Notes: generated by a model from the letters alone, not told the origin. Positions 15,087 through 24,288 are shown, counted from the first letter of the stretch. The stretch is DNA of 64,000 nucleotides from Riemerella columbina (GCF_030517065.1 NZ_CP103950.1:310001-374000), one strand, 5' to 3'. A program made the numbers and translations.

Positions 15087-16313
15087 TTAAAGTTTTTGAA
15101 TTTCTACGCGGTAGGCCATTGCGGTCAGCAAGCCCGAAAGTGCAATATTAAATAAAGTGAAATACGCGACGCCCTCAATACCGTATTGAGGGATGATGAA
15201 GTATAACCCTAAGAAAGTCAGGGTGTTAATGAATATTGCGATTTTTAAATTCCAATGGGATTGACCTAATGCCGCCAAAAGATAGCCAAAAGGCATCCTC
15301 AGCATTAAGCCTAAAATAGTGGAAATCAGTAAGATTCTAAAAATAGGCACCACGCGATAATCTTCTCCAAATAAGGATAAAATCAGTTGAGATTGCCAAA
15401 AACCAATGCCAAGAATCAGCACCGAGAACAAGGCGATCACCTGCCAATAATTTTTTAAATATTGCTGAAAATGCTGCTTGTTTTTTGAGGATTTGCAAAG
15501 TTTAGCGTAATCGGTTTGTAAAAAAATATGTCCAATAAATAACAAATTGAAGGGCAGAATAGAAGCTACCCTATAATTGGCAACATCGGCGGAAGTGAGG
15601 TACCAGCCAATCATCAAGAGGTCTATCATAAAAATCCAACCCGAAACTTGGGAAGTTAGAGCGGTGGTCCACGAAAATTGCCATAAATCTCGGCGTTCTT
15701 GTTTTGTCTTGTTGGGGAGCGCCCATTGGCATTGGTATCGGTCTAAAAATAAAATGAAAAACGGCGCAATACACAGGGCTAAAACGAAGCCATAAACGCC
15801 CCAAAAATAAGTGAAAATAATGCTCAACAGGAGAGAAAGCGTAGCAAAAATAATATCGTACCACGCAAAGGTTTTATTGTCTAATAAGGCTCTGCGGCGG
15901 GCTTTGGAGAACTCTAAAAAATAAAATCCTAAAAACCGACTACTGAGCAATAGAATGAGCCAAAACACCTCAATATGATTCCAATAAAACACCAAGGCGA
16001 GTGCCAACATCAGAATATTCACGAGTCCCTGCCGAACTAAGCCTATGGAAAACAGGTAGTTAAAAAGCATTTTTCTACTGGTATAGGGTTCCAAGGCTCC
16101 AAATCTTAACACGGCTTGATAGTTACCCATTCCCACCAATGCTAAGAAAAAACCAAGAAAATTGAGCGCCAACATTACCGTGCCATAATCGCTTTTAGAA
16201 AGCATACGGATGGCCCATAAGTTCATCAAGAAGAAGAACGCTTTAGAAAGTCCTTGTGCCAAAAACACCCACAAGCCATTATTCTGAACAAAGTAGCTGA
16301 GGAACTTTTTCAT
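15087..16313 (-). CDS. Polysaccharide flippase (Wzx/MATE-like membrane protein)
   Basis: 408 residues with roughly ten to twelve transmembrane helices spread over the whole length. It opens with VQNNGLWVFLAQGLSKAFFFLMNLWAIRMLSKSDYGTVMLALNF, a typical start of the polysaccharide-synthesis (Wzx-type) family of lipid-linked oligosaccharide flippases. The start overlaps the stop of the upstream glycosyltransferase gene by four bases (ATGA, 16310-16313), so the two act in one pathway, most likely surface glycan export. The particular glycan cannot be inferred. It is the only flippase in the window and no polymerase gene is adjacent. Confidence 0.82.
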   Translation of the reverse strand: MKKFLSYFVQNNGLWVFLAQGLSKAFFFLMNLWAIRMLSKSDYGTVMLALNFLGFFLALVGMGNYQAVLRFGALEPYTSRKMLFNYLFSIGLVRQGLVNILMLALALVFYWNHIEVFWLILLLSSRFLGFYFLEFSKARRRALLDNKTFAWYDIIFATLSLLLSIIFTYFWGVYGFVLALCIAPFFILFLDRYQCQWALPNKTKQERRDLWQFSWTTALTSQVSGWIFMIDLLMIGWYLTSADVANYRVASILPFNLLFIGHIFLQTDYAKLCKSSKNKQHFQQYLKNYWQVIALFSVLILGIGFWQSQLILSLFGEDYRVVPIFRILLISTILGLMLRMPFGYLLAALGQSHWNLKIAIFINTLTFLGLYFIIPQYGIEGVAYFTLFNIALSGLLTAMAYRVEIQKL

Positions 16314-17446
16314 CGGTGGAGTAGGGTTTGATAAAGTTGATGAAATTGCTGCGCTATCGCCTGTTGCGAGTATCTTGCTTCAGCATTTTGATGTTTATTT
16401 TTCTTGTCACTGAGTGAATTTGGCGTTGGCAAGAGGTCTTGCATAGCTTGGCGGAGGGCATCTTCATCTCGTGGTGGAACGAGGACTCCCCAATCTGGAT
16501 GATTGATAATTTCCGAAACGCCGCCCACATCAGTCGCAATGATTTTTAGCCCACAAGACAACGCCTCAATAAGCACGCACGGCAGATTTTCGTAATCGCT
16601 GAAGAGGATAAAGGCATCGGCGTTTTTCATACGCTCGGCAACCTCGGTGTGGCTTAGAGTACCAAAAGTTTTAATGTAATGTTGAGCGTCCCATTCTTCA
16701 ATGCGTTGCTGGATGGGCGCTAAATCACCATCGCCACCGATGTGAAGCTCAAAATTAGGATAATCTTGGTGAAGTTTATGGGCAGCGTTGATGATGCCCG
16801 CCGTATTTTTTAGAGGAATTAAATTGGAAATATGCAAAAAGATGAAGGGCTGCGCATTATTTCTTTCAGAAGGGCAGAATAGTTGCGTATCCACCACATT
16901 GGGCACCACTTGCATCTTTTTTGGGGGTAATAATTTTTCCAAATCCCTTTTGAGCCGATGGCTTACAGGGCTGATGAGTGCGGCGTGCTGGGCTATGATT
17001 TGGGCGGTCCAGCGCTGGAATAGGCTCAACTGCACTTGGTTTTCTTTTAAAAATCCTGACCAATGTTCGGTCAAGAGCATCGGCACCCGCCAGCGTTTTT
17101 TAAGATAGACCGCAAAGAGCATCGGCTTTTGCATAATGTGGGCGTGGATGAGGTCTGGGCGGCTGATGTGCTTTAGGCCTTTAAGGTAAGCCCGAAAGCG
17201 CCGCAACGGATTGAGCCACGCATATTTTGATTTTTGGTAATACACCAGCACGGTGCGTACGCCGTTCGTGGTCTCTTCTTGAATGGTATAAGTTGTCGCT
17301 TGCTGAGCCCTGCCCACGGCATAGAGCACTTCCACTTGGTGGAGGCATGCCACCGCTTCGGCGTGGCGTTGTACAAAATTACCATTCGTAGGTTCTTCCT
17401 GAGAGGGGAACCACGAGGATAGAAACAAAATTTTACGGCGCTCCAT
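16310..17446 (-). CDS. Glycosyltransferase family 4 protein
   Basis: 378 residues of GT-B fold. The N-terminal domain begins ILFLSSWFPSQEEPTNGNFVQRHAEAV, typical of GT4 enzymes. The C-terminal nucleotide-sugar domain carries LHIGGDGDLAPIQQRIEEW and the E-x7-E signature region DYENLPCVLIEALSCGLKIIATDVGGVSEII. It would transfer a sugar from a nucleotide-sugar donor to a lipid- or glycan-linked acceptor at the inner membrane. Linkage and donor are unknown. It is 18 bases downstream of the 17465-17956 gene and overlaps the flippase start. Confidence 0.9.
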   Translation of the reverse strand: MERRKILFLSSWFPSQEEPTNGNFVQRHAEAVACLHQVEVLYAVGRAQQATTYTIQEETTNGVRTVLVYYQKSKYAWLNPLRRFRAYLKGLKHISRPDLIHAHIMQKPMLFAVYLKKRWRVPMLLTEHWSGFLKENQVQLSLFQRWTAQIIAQHAALISPVSHRLKRDLEKLLPPKKMQVVPNVVDTQLFCPSERNNAQPFIFLHISNLIPLKNTAGIINAAHKLHQDYPNFELHIGGDGDLAPIQQRIEEWDAQHYIKTFGTLSHTEVAERMKNADAFILFSDYENLPCVLIEALSCGLKIIATDVGGVSEIINHPDWGVLVPPRDEDALRQAMQDLLPTPNSLSDKKNKHQNAEARYSQQAIAQQFHQLYQTLLHR

Positions 17447-17464
17447 AGTGGGGTTTATGATGTT

Positions 17465-17956
17465 TTAACCCACATAAAGCCCTGCCCAACTTCTTTTAAG
17501 AGGCAACAGAAAATCCGAAAGATAAGCCACATAAGTAGATTTTGAGAAATCAAAAACTTCAATATCTTCGGAGAGGGTACCGTTTTTTAAGGCTTGGCGG
17601 AAGTCTTGGAGTTTCATGGTTTTAACCTCGCTATTTTCTATAAAGCAAGCTTTCATTCGGTCAAACAATCCGAGTTGGTAGTTGGCATCAATTTTACGCA
17701 TTACCCCATTCAGCGCATCTATGGAACAGCCCGAAGCGGTTTCTTTTTCCTCATCTACGGTGATGATGATAAACTGGTTTTTATCAATTTTAAACGATGA
17801 AGATAGCGGCTTGCCGTGTGCTGCCCAAGTGGAAAGAAAATCAAATAATTGCTCGGTAATGGCTTTGCTTTCCTTAGCCGTAAACGGTCGTGAGGCTGGG
17901 TAAATCAGCACTCTATAATCGTTGGTTTCTACAACTTCTGAAGATTCTATTTTCAT
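17465..17956 (-). CDS. Conserved flavobacterial protein (often mislabelled 'ABC transporter ATPase')
   Basis: 163 residues, soluble, without P-loop, signature or any other ATPase motif. Homologues in flavobacterial genomes are, as I recall, sometimes named ABC transporter ATPase, but nothing in this sequence supports that name. Visible features are an alpha/beta pattern (DYRVLIYPASRPFTAKESKAITEQLFDFLSTW ... FIIITVDEEKETASGCSIDALN) and a conserved-looking C-terminus (LLPLKRSWAGLYVG). It lies between an Fe-S protein gene and the glycosyltransferase gene on the same strand. Function unknown. Confidence 0.75.
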   Translation of the reverse strand: MKIESSEVVETNDYRVLIYPASRPFTAKESKAITEQLFDFLSTWAAHGKPLSSSFKIDKNQFIIITVDEEKETASGCSIDALNGVMRKIDANYQLGLFDRMKACFIENSEVKTMKLQDFRQALKNGTLSEDIEVFDFSKSTYVAYLSDFLLPLKRSWAGLYVG

Positions 17957-17997
17957 AGGATAGTTTTTTAAGGCTTGTCTTGATAGAAAATTTAAGG

Positions 17998-18777
17998 CTA
18001 CAAATCATCGGCTTCGGCTAAAAGCTCTACGATGTCTTTTACCGCTACTTCGGTGTTTTTGTTGAAGTGTTTTACGCCATCGGTCATCATAGTGTTGCAG
18101 AATGGGCAGCCTGTAGCGATGATTTCTGGGTGCGTAGATAGTGCCTCTTCGGTTCTTTCAATGTTGATGTCTTTTTTACCTTTTTCGGGTTCTTTAAACA
18201 TCTGGGCGCCGCCAGCACCGCAGCAAAGCCCGTTTTGTTTGCAGCGTTTCATTTCTACCAGTTCGGCATCCAGCTTTTCAAGGATTTGGCGTGGTGCTTC
18301 GTATTCATCATTGGCTCTGCCGAGGTAGCACGGGTCGTGGAAGGTGATTTTTTTGCCTTCAAACTTGCCGCCTTCTACTTTGAGCCTTCCTGTTTCTAAC
18401 AGATGTTTTAAAAACTGAGTATGATGGAGAACTTCATACTTGCCGCCCAATTCTGGATATTCATTTTTGAGGGTATTAAAACAATGGGGACAAGCCGTTA
18501 CAATTTTTTTGACTTCGTAAGCGTTGAGGATTTCAATATTGGTGAGTGCCATCATTTGGAAGACAAACTCGTTGCCAGCGCGCTTGGCAGGGTCGCCAGT
18601 GCAGCTTTCTTCTTGCCCTAATACTGCAAATTCTACCCCAATTTGGTTGAGGATTTTACAAAAAGCACGAGTGATTTTCTTGGCTCTATCATCAAAGCTT
18701 CCAGCACAGCCTACCCAGAATAAAACTTCTGGTGCTTTACCTTCGGCGGCATACTCTGCCATTGTTTTTATTTCCAT
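17998..18777 (-). CDS. (Fe-S)-binding protein with two CCG (heterodisulfide-reductase-type) domains
   Basis: 259 residues from the ATG at 18777 (MEIKTMAEYAAEG). An upstream ATG at 18801 lies within a TATATTTG -7 element (18801-18808), so the shorter start is preferred. Two cysteine-rich CCG-type modules are visible: ACPHCFNTLKNEYPELG, and later DPCYLGRANDEY, NGLCCGAGGAQMF and TGCPFCNTMM. The family (HdrB/GlpC/LutA-like) binds unusual Fe-S clusters in electron-transfer complexes. Its likely partner is the membrane-bound 4Fe-4S protein at 19764-21101, from which it is separated by an opposite-strand GLPGLI gene. The electron donor and acceptor are unknown. Confidence 0.88.
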   Translation of the reverse strand: MEIKTMAEYAAEGKAPEVLFWVGCAGSFDDRAKKITRAFCKILNQIGVEFAVLGQEESCTGDPAKRAGNEFVFQMMALTNIEILNAYEVKKIVTACPHCFNTLKNEYPELGGKYEVLHHTQFLKHLLETGRLKVEGGKFEGKKITFHDPCYLGRANDEYEAPRQILEKLDAELVEMKRCKQNGLCCGAGGAQMFKEPEKGKKDINIERTEEALSTHPEIIATGCPFCNTMMTDGVKHFNKNTEVAVKDIVELLAEADDL

Positions 18778-18800
18778 ACTATTTGCATTATTCGTAAGCA

Positions 18801-18808
18801 CAAATATA
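18801..18808 (-). promoter_or_regulatory. -7 element that fixes the start of the CCG Fe-S protein
   Basis: The minus strand reads TATATTTG (TAnnTTTG). Transcription would begin about 18795, just upstream of the ATG at 18777 and downstream of the alternative ATG at 18801. It shows that this gene now has its own promoter rather than only read-through from 19764. Confidence 0.55.
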
Positions 18809-18857
18809 TAAAACTTTTTTGAATAAAATTATTCTAAAATGGAACCTGATTTTTTAT

Positions 18858-18865
18858 TATATTTG
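18858..18865 (+). promoter_or_regulatory. -7 element of the GLPGLI gene
   Basis: TATATTTG matches TAnnTTTG and lies 25 bases before the ATG at 18891. A -33 TTG at the standard distance is not obvious. Confidence 0.45.
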
Positions 18866-18890
18866 AGACATCAATTTTTTAAAATTCAAT

Positions 18891-19718
18891 ATGAAATATA
18901 TTTTTTTAATACTCACTTTAATGGGTTTAAATTTTTTTAATGCCCAGATGATCCCCATTGATAGTTTAAAGATACAGTGTGAATATTCACTAAGCTATCA
19001 AATTGATTCTACGGATACTTATAGTAGAAAGAATGAAATGTTTTTACTATTCATCGGTAAAGATCAATCTCTTTACATAAGTAAGAATAAATATAAGAGA
19101 GATTCTATAAAAAATTCATTTATTGAACAATCTAATAATATGGGAATGTTGGATTTAGCAAAATTTCCTAAAACAGCATTTTCTTATAAAATTCTAAAAG
19201 ATTTTTCTAATCGTGATATTATATTTTATGATGATATTTCAGCTAAACTTTCTGTAAATTATACTGAACGCCCTAATCTGATATGGAAGATTTCTGATGA
19301 AAAAGATCAAATTTCTGATATAAATTGCGGTGTAGCCTATACAAGTTTTGCGGGAAGAAAATACAAAGCTTGGTATGCCATAGACATTCCTTTGTCAGAA
19401 GGACCTTACAAATTTAATGGATTACCTGGGCTTATCATTAAAATTGTAGATACAAAAGGGTACTATAATTTTGAAATTGTAAGTATTAAAGATAGGTCTA
19501 TGTATAATGAAACGATTGATTTAGACACTAAGCAAATCAATAGTAAAAATGTAACAAAGAAAGAATACTTAAACGCTAAGAGAAATTATCTAAATAATTT
19601 AGGAGAAGAACTTAGAAATTCTGGTATTTTTATTGGCTCAGATGCTATAAAGAAAGTTCAAGAGAGAGCGAAAAGGAAAAACAACCCCATAGAATTGATA
19701 GATACTGATAGATTGTAG
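18891..19718 (+). CDS. GLPGLI family protein
   Basis: 275 residues. A signal peptide (MKYIFLILTLMGLNFFNAQ) precedes the domain, and the family-naming motif GLPGLI is present in YKFNGLPGLIIKIVDTKGYYNFEI, about residues 176-199. GLPGLI proteins are exported Bacteroidota proteins of unknown function, commonly encoded beside TonB-receptor-like outer-membrane proteins. Here no such partner is adjacent; the nearest is the inserted barrel gene at 11228. It is AT-rich and lies on the opposite strand inside an otherwise minus-strand Fe-S gene cluster, with its own promoter element (18858) and terminator (19733-19761). It was probably acquired as a single-gene cassette. Confidence 0.88.
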   Translation: MKYIFLILTLMGLNFFNAQMIPIDSLKIQCEYSLSYQIDSTDTYSRKNEMFLLFIGKDQSLYISKNKYKRDSIKNSFIEQSNNMGMLDLAKFPKTAFSYKILKDFSNRDIIFYDDISAKLSVNYTERPNLIWKISDEKDQISDINCGVAYTSFAGRKYKAWYAIDIPLSEGPYKFNGLPGLIIKIVDTKGYYNFEIVSIKDRSMYNETIDLDTKQINSKNVTKKEYLNAKRNYLNNLGEELRNSGIFIGSDAIKKVQERAKRKNNPIELIDTDRL

Positions 19719-19732
19719 TCAAATAATAAGAT

Positions 19733-19764
19733 GCTCTTCTTTCACGATAAGAAGGGCTTTTTAT
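19733..19764 (+). terminator. Intrinsic terminator of the GLPGLI gene
   Basis: A 9-bp stem with one G-U pair (19733-19741 with 19749-19757) and a 7-base loop is followed by TTTTTA. It overlaps the region just after the convergent Fe-S gene's stop codon at 19764. Confidence 0.7.
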
Positions 19765-21101
19765 TAGTTTTCGTTAGCCCAATTGAGGCGGTCGGCTTGG
19801 TTGTATTGCCACGGCGCGCCGTTGTTTTCTACATTGGTCATCATCAGGTTGAGTTCTTGAGGGGCGGATGATTGCTCCATTACCAAAAATCTTCTCATCT
19901 CAAAAATGATGGATAACGGGTCTATCAGCACAGGACAAGCCTCCACGCAGGCGTTACAAGTGGTACACGCCCAAAGTTCCTCGCGGGAGATGTAATCATC
20001 TAAGAGTTTCTTGCCATCATCTACAAATTTTCCATTTTTGTTGATATTTCTGCCCACTTCTTCCAAACGGTCTCTGGTCGCCATCATAATGCGGCGTGGG
20101 GATAATTTTTTCCCTGTAATATTGGCTGGGCAGTTGGCTGTACAGCGCCCACATTCTGTGCAAGTATAGGCATTGAGCAACTGCACTTGGTTTAAATCAA
20201 ACACATCTTCTGCCCCGAATTTGGCTGGCGGCTCTGCATTTTCGGCAGGTGCAGCGTAAGGGTCAGCATTGGGATCCATCATCAGCTTGATTTCTTGGGT
20301 CACAGAAGCGAGGTTGTTGAACTCGCCTTTGGGTTTTAAATTGGCGAACCAAGTATTTGGAAAGGCTAATAAAATATGCAAATGTTTGGAGTAATAGAGG
20401 TAATTCATAAAGAATAAAACACCCAAAATATGCAGCCACCAAGCGCCTCTTTCTAAGAAGACTAAAAAGCCAGTATCAAAGCTGAAAACATTAACGATAG
20501 GGGCAAAAAGAGCCTCGCTAATAGGGAAATAGCCATGGAGATGATAGCCCTCGGCGCCACGACTTTGGAGGATGAAATCCGAAGTGTTCATCGTGAAGAA
20601 TGCCATCATCAAGACAAATTCTATCACCAAAATCCAGTTGGCATCTTCTTTTGGCCAGCCGAACATTTCCTTCATATCAAACCGCTTAATGTGCATCGCA
20701 TTTCTCCGAATAAAAAATGCCACCACGGCGATGCTCACCAAAAGCGCCATCACTTCCAAAGTGGCGGTAAAGCTTTTGTATAGGGTGTCTCCTAAAACGC
20801 TGGCTAAAAATCGGTGGGAGCCAAACAGTCCATCTACGATGATTTCTATCATCTCTAAATTGATGATAATGAAGCCCACATAAACCAAAATATGCAGAAA
20901 GCCAGCAATGGGGCGTTTGGTCATTTTGCTTTGCCCGAGGGCTACATTGGCCATTAGTGCCCAGCGCTGTTTAGGGTGGTCTGTTCTATCAATAGGTCGC
21001 CCTAATTTAATATTTCTATAAATCTCTCTAAGGCTTTTTGCGAATAATCCAAAGCCAACGATTAAAAATGCGAGAAAAATAAAATGAACAAGGTACTGCA
21101 T
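19764..21101 (-). CDS. Membrane-bound 4Fe-4S dicluster protein (HdrD/NarI-like)
   Basis: 445 residues. The N-terminal half has about five to six transmembrane helices (VHFIFLAFLIVGFGLF, FLHILVYVGFIIINLEMIEIIV, MALLVSIAVVAFFI, ILVIEFVLMMAFFTM, WWLHILGVLFFMNYLYY), resembling a quinone-reactive b-type subunit. The C-terminal half has two ferredoxin motifs, CTECGRCTANCPANITG and CTTCNACVEACPVLIDP. It likely passes electrons between the quinone pool and its soluble CCG partner at 17998. It is encoded 19 bases after the MCE gene, so the original order was MCE, this gene, then the CCG protein. Confidence 0.88.
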   Translation of the reverse strand: MQYLVHFIFLAFLIVGFGLFAKSLREIYRNIKLGRPIDRTDHPKQRWALMANVALGQSKMTKRPIAGFLHILVYVGFIIINLEMIEIIVDGLFGSHRFLASVLGDTLYKSFTATLEVMALLVSIAVVAFFIRRNAMHIKRFDMKEMFGWPKEDANWILVIEFVLMMAFFTMNTSDFILQSRGAEGYHLHGYFPISEALFAPIVNVFSFDTGFLVFLERGAWWLHILGVLFFMNYLYYSKHLHILLAFPNTWFANLKPKGEFNNLASVTQEIKLMMDPNADPYAAPAENAEPPAKFGAEDVFDLNQVQLLNAYTCTECGRCTANCPANITGKKLSPRRIMMATRDRLEEVGRNINKNGKFVDDGKKLLDDYISREELWACTTCNACVEACPVLIDPLSIIFEMRRFLVMEQSSAPQELNLMMTNVENNGAPWQYNQADRLNWANEN

Positions 21102-21120
21102 AGCTTTCCGAGGTTTTTAG

Positions 21121-22059
21121 TTATTTCCCAAACACTGAGATGTTGAGGTATTTTTTAGGATTATTTTTGATGTCTTCAATCAAGCTATTAAGATTGGCAG
21201 AGGTCTGGTTGAGGTTCTGATACAGTTGCTCATCTTTTGTGAGTTTCCCTAACGAGCCTTCGCCTTTCTCTATGCCAGAAATAATTTGATTTAGTTTATC
21301 CGAGGTAGTGCTGAGTTTAGAAATGGTGGCATTCAGCTGGTTCACATCAATCTGTTCCGCTACATTGCCGTATTTGTCCAACGCAGTTTTAGCACTTATG
21401 GTTGCCAAGTTGGCATTATCCAACATTTGTTGAATTTTAGGATCGTTATTGGCTAAAAGTCGGTTGGTTTGTAGAGAGGTTTCTCTAAACGAGCTCACGG
21501 TTTGATTAAGGTTGTTGAGGAGCGCCGCAATCTCTTTTCGGTTCTGCTCATCTACGATTTTATTGGTGCTGATGAGGGTAGAATCTAAACGGCTAAGCAC
21601 GGTGGAGAGCTGGTCTTTTACAGGCTTAACTTCCGAAGAAAGGCTGCTGAATAGAGAAGTCTCTAATGTCCCCGAAAGGGTATCGCCGTTGGTTGCCATA
21701 GGTCCATCATACACCAAGTTGAGTTTGGCTTCTTTACCAGACATTAGCCCCGGTTCAAAAATTTCAACGGTGGTTTTCTTAGAGAACTGAAATTCATCAT
21801 CTACCGAAATTTTAACTAAAAAAGAAATGTGCCCTTGGGCGTTTTTTATCGGGTTGATTTCCTCCACTTGTCCTACCTTTAAACCATTGATAGACACAGG
21901 ACTGGAGGCGGCTAAACCTTGTACATTATCATATTTTACATAATAAATATCATCTGTAGAAAATATGTTTTTCCCCTTCATAAACTGGTAGAGGAAGATA
22001 AATCCAACGATAGCCAATAGGGCAATGAGCCCCGCTTTTAATTCTTTTGAAAACTTCAT
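21121..22059 (-). CDS. MlaD/MCE family lipid-transport protein
   Basis: 312 residues with a single N-terminal membrane anchor (LKAGLIALLAIVGFIFLYQFM, about 8-28). The MCE domain follows (DDIYYVKYDNVQGLAASSPVSINGLKVGQVEEI, about 36-70). The C-terminal ~180 residues are long helices (coiled-coil, Asn/Ser/Leu-rich) as in other MCE proteins that form periplasmic tubes or rings. These proteins bind phospholipids moving between the membranes. Permease and ATPase genes of an Mla system are not adjacent. A TATCTTTG element lies 22-30 bases upstream (22082-22089). Confidence 0.9.
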   Translation of the reverse strand: MKFSKELKAGLIALLAIVGFIFLYQFMKGKNIFSTDDIYYVKYDNVQGLAASSPVSINGLKVGQVEEINPIKNAQGHISFLVKISVDDEFQFSKKTTVEIFEPGLMSGKEAKLNLVYDGPMATNGDTLSGTLETSLFSSLSSEVKPVKDQLSTVLSRLDSTLISTNKIVDEQNRKEIAALLNNLNQTVSSFRETSLQTNRLLANNDPKIQQMLDNANLATISAKTALDKYGNVAEQIDVNQLNATISKLSTTSDKLNQIISGIEKGEGSLGKLTKDEQLYQNLNQTSANLNSLIEDIKNNPKKYLNISVFGK

Positions 22060-22081
22060 TTTAAATTCTTAATGATAACGA

Positions 22082-22089
22082 CAAAGATA
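22082..22089 (-). promoter_or_regulatory. -7 element of the MCE/Fe-S operon
   Basis: The minus strand reads TATCTTTG, an exact TAnnTTTG match, 23 bases upstream of the MCE protein ATG (22059). Confidence 0.55.
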
Positions 22090-22108
22090 GTGTTTTTAAT
22101 TTTTAACA

Positions 22109-22138
22109 TCAAAAAAGCGACCATAAAGCCGCTTTTAT
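22109..22138 (-). terminator. Intrinsic terminator of the PpiD-like gene
   Basis: A 7-bp AAAAGCG/CGCTTTT stem (22113-22119 with 22130-22136) and a 10-base loop are followed on the minus strand by TTTTTT. It lies 27 bases past the stop at 22165. Confidence 0.7.
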
Positions 22139-22164
22139 TTTGAATTTATACTGATTCTAAATTA

Positions 22165-24288
22165 CTAATCCTGAGAAGCGGTTTTGTTATACACTTCTAT
22201 TCTATAGTCTTTAATATCAGCGTTGTTTTGTAGGCTACGCATCAAGCTTTGGGTAAAGATTTGAGCGTTTTGTTGCTGCATCATTTGCAGCACTTGGTTG
22301 ATGTCACCAGGTTGCTTGTTTTCGGTGATTTTTTTCTTAACCACCACATAAACGCCTGTGTTGCCTTCTATCGGTTGAGAAACTTTGTTGGCGACTACAC
22401 CAAATGCCGCTCCAGCCACCTTAGGCTCCATTGCCATATTGAGGTTGGGTGATAGCATATTGATTTGCGCTGATACTTTAGTGGTGCCGAACTGTTTCGC
22501 AATGGCATCTAACGATGCTGAAGGCTGGATTTTTTTAGCTATTTCCTTCGCGATAAGTTGATTTTTCACCAAAGGTTCTATCTGTTCTCTCACGGATTCT
22601 GGGTCGGCTAAACCAGCGTCTTGCTTACCGTTAAGGTACGCCACGATATAATCGCCGTTGCTGGTGGTAAAGATGTTGGTGTCGCCTTTTTCTGTTTTTT
22701 TGTTGAACGCCCACGCTAATACATCTTCATCTTTATCCGTGCCTAAACCTTGGATTTGCCCTTGGAAACGCTGTACGGTTTTAGGGTTCGCAAATTGGAA
22801 TTGGCCTTTCTTCGCGATGTTCGCAAAATCGTTAAAGGATTTCCCTTGAATTTGCTGAATGAAAGTGTTGGCTTGCGTATACACTTTATTTTGGGTTTCC
22901 TTAGAAGCGCGGATATCCTTCGCTAAATTGGCAATTTTATAAACAGGCATTTTGTTTTCATTCACGATGATGTGGTAACCGAAAGGCGTTTCTACCACGC
23001 CTACATCGCCCTTAGGATGGCTGTCTACCCAATCTGCAAAAGGCTTTACGAAACCGCTTTGCCCTGGAAGTACCCAACCGAGAACCCCGCCTTGGCGCGC
23101 CGAGTTGGCATCAGAAGAAAGGTTCACAAACTGGTTGAATTTAGAGGCATCAGCTCTGACTTGTGTGGCAATGCTATCGGCTAATTTTTTAGCTTCTTCC
23201 TTTGTTCTTTTAATGGTAGGGTCTTGCTTAGCCACATCTGTTCCCGCGAAAGAAATTAAAATATGCTTAGGCAGCGTGGCTTCAGACTTGCCCTCTAACT
23301 TGGTGACATAGTATTTGTTGTCAGATTTATAAGGTCCAAAAACTTGACCGATGGAGGCAGATTTGATGAAAGCTTGCGCTTCTTGTGGCAATTCTTGTTC
23401 AGAAACCATACCGTATTTTATCGGTGCTTCGGAGTTGATTTCCACATACATAGAGTCGTTTGGTGTGTTGAGGAAGTTCTCTGCATTTTCTTTGTAGAGT
23501 TTGTTGAGTTCCTTCAATGCTAAACTATCATCATTGGCACTTGGCTGCGCAGGGAAGAGCACCACGCCTAAATTTCTGGTGGCTTCGGTTTTGAACGCAA
23601 TAGGGTGTTTTTTGATGAAATCCGCTAAATCTTGCGTAGTGACCTTTACAGGGTGCTTTTTATCGTATTCGTTATAGTCAATTTTTACGAAATCAATATC
23701 CGCCACTTGGTCTCTATTTTTGATGAGTTCTGTGGCTTCTTTTTTATTCACGGTAAGCCCATTGCTGATGTTGCCGAACAACTGGCGCGCCATCATTCTG
23801 TACTCAATGGTCTTTTTAAGGTTAAGCCATTGGTTGTACTCTTGTGCTTTGCCGCTTTCTCTTAAACTTTCAATTTGCTTTTTGACTTCCTCCGCTTTAA
23901 AGTTGCCCTTGGCATCAAACGCTTCTGGATTTTGAGCGAACATAGGGTCGTACTGCAACTGGTTCCAGAAAAATTCATCATTCATCTCTAAGCCCATTTT
24001 TTCAAACTGTTGTTTGATGAGTTTAGACTGCACCAGAGTCTGCCACGCTTGCTCTTCTAAGCCTGTAGTAGGCTGCCCTTGGCTCTCCGCTTGGTTGCGC
24101 ATAATTAAAAGTTGCTCGTTAAATTCATCACGGGTAATATCTTCACCGTTCACCTTGCCTAAAATGTTAGGGTCTTTGCCAAATACTTTATCTAAACTAT
24201 CTGGATTAACTAAAAATGCTAATAGCGCAATGGCTATAAACCCTATTAAAATCCAAGGTCTTTTTCTAATTTCTCCTAAAACTGCCAT
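22165..24288 (-). CDS. PpiD-like periplasmic peptidyl-prolyl isomerase/chaperone
   Basis: 707 residues. The N-terminus has one membrane anchor (RPWILIGFIAIALLAFLVNP, about 9-28). A SurA-N-type chaperone region follows (GKVNGEDITRDEFNEQLLIMRNQAESQG). A parvulin domain is near the middle (LPKHILISFAG ... ARQGGVLGWVLPGQ ... DVGVVETPFGYHIIVNENK), then a second, degenerate-looking parvulin-type region and helical C-terminus. It should assist folding of proteins leaving the Sec translocon. This is consistent with the large load of outer-membrane barrels and T9SS cargo in this organism. It ends at a clear terminator. Confidence 0.9.
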   Translation of the reverse strand: MAVLGEIRKRPWILIGFIAIALLAFLVNPDSLDKVFGKDPNILGKVNGEDITRDEFNEQLLIMRNQAESQGQPTTGLEEQAWQTLVQSKLIKQQFEKMGLEMNDEFFWNQLQYDPMFAQNPEAFDAKGNFKAEEVKKQIESLRESGKAQEYNQWLNLKKTIEYRMMARQLFGNISNGLTVNKKEATELIKNRDQVADIDFVKIDYNEYDKKHPVKVTTQDLADFIKKHPIAFKTEATRNLGVVLFPAQPSANDDSLALKELNKLYKENAENFLNTPNDSMYVEINSEAPIKYGMVSEQELPQEAQAFIKSASIGQVFGPYKSDNKYYVTKLEGKSEATLPKHILISFAGTDVAKQDPTIKRTKEEAKKLADSIATQVRADASKFNQFVNLSSDANSARQGGVLGWVLPGQSGFVKPFADWVDSHPKGDVGVVETPFGYHIIVNENKMPVYKIANLAKDIRASKETQNKVYTQANTFIQQIQGKSFNDFANIAKKGQFQFANPKTVQRFQGQIQGLGTDKDEDVLAWAFNKKTEKGDTNIFTTSNGDYIVAYLNGKQDAGLADPESVREQIEPLVKNQLIAKEIAKKIQPSASLDAIAKQFGTTKVSAQINMLSPNLNMAMEPKVAGAAFGVVANKVSQPIEGNTGVYVVVKKKITENKQPGDINQVLQMMQQQNAQIFTQSLMRSLQNNADIKDYRIEVYNKTASQD

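Noticed and set aside
17465-17956. 'ABC transporter ATPase' label used for relatives of this gene
   Set aside because: No Walker A, Walker B or signature motif is present in the 163 residues.
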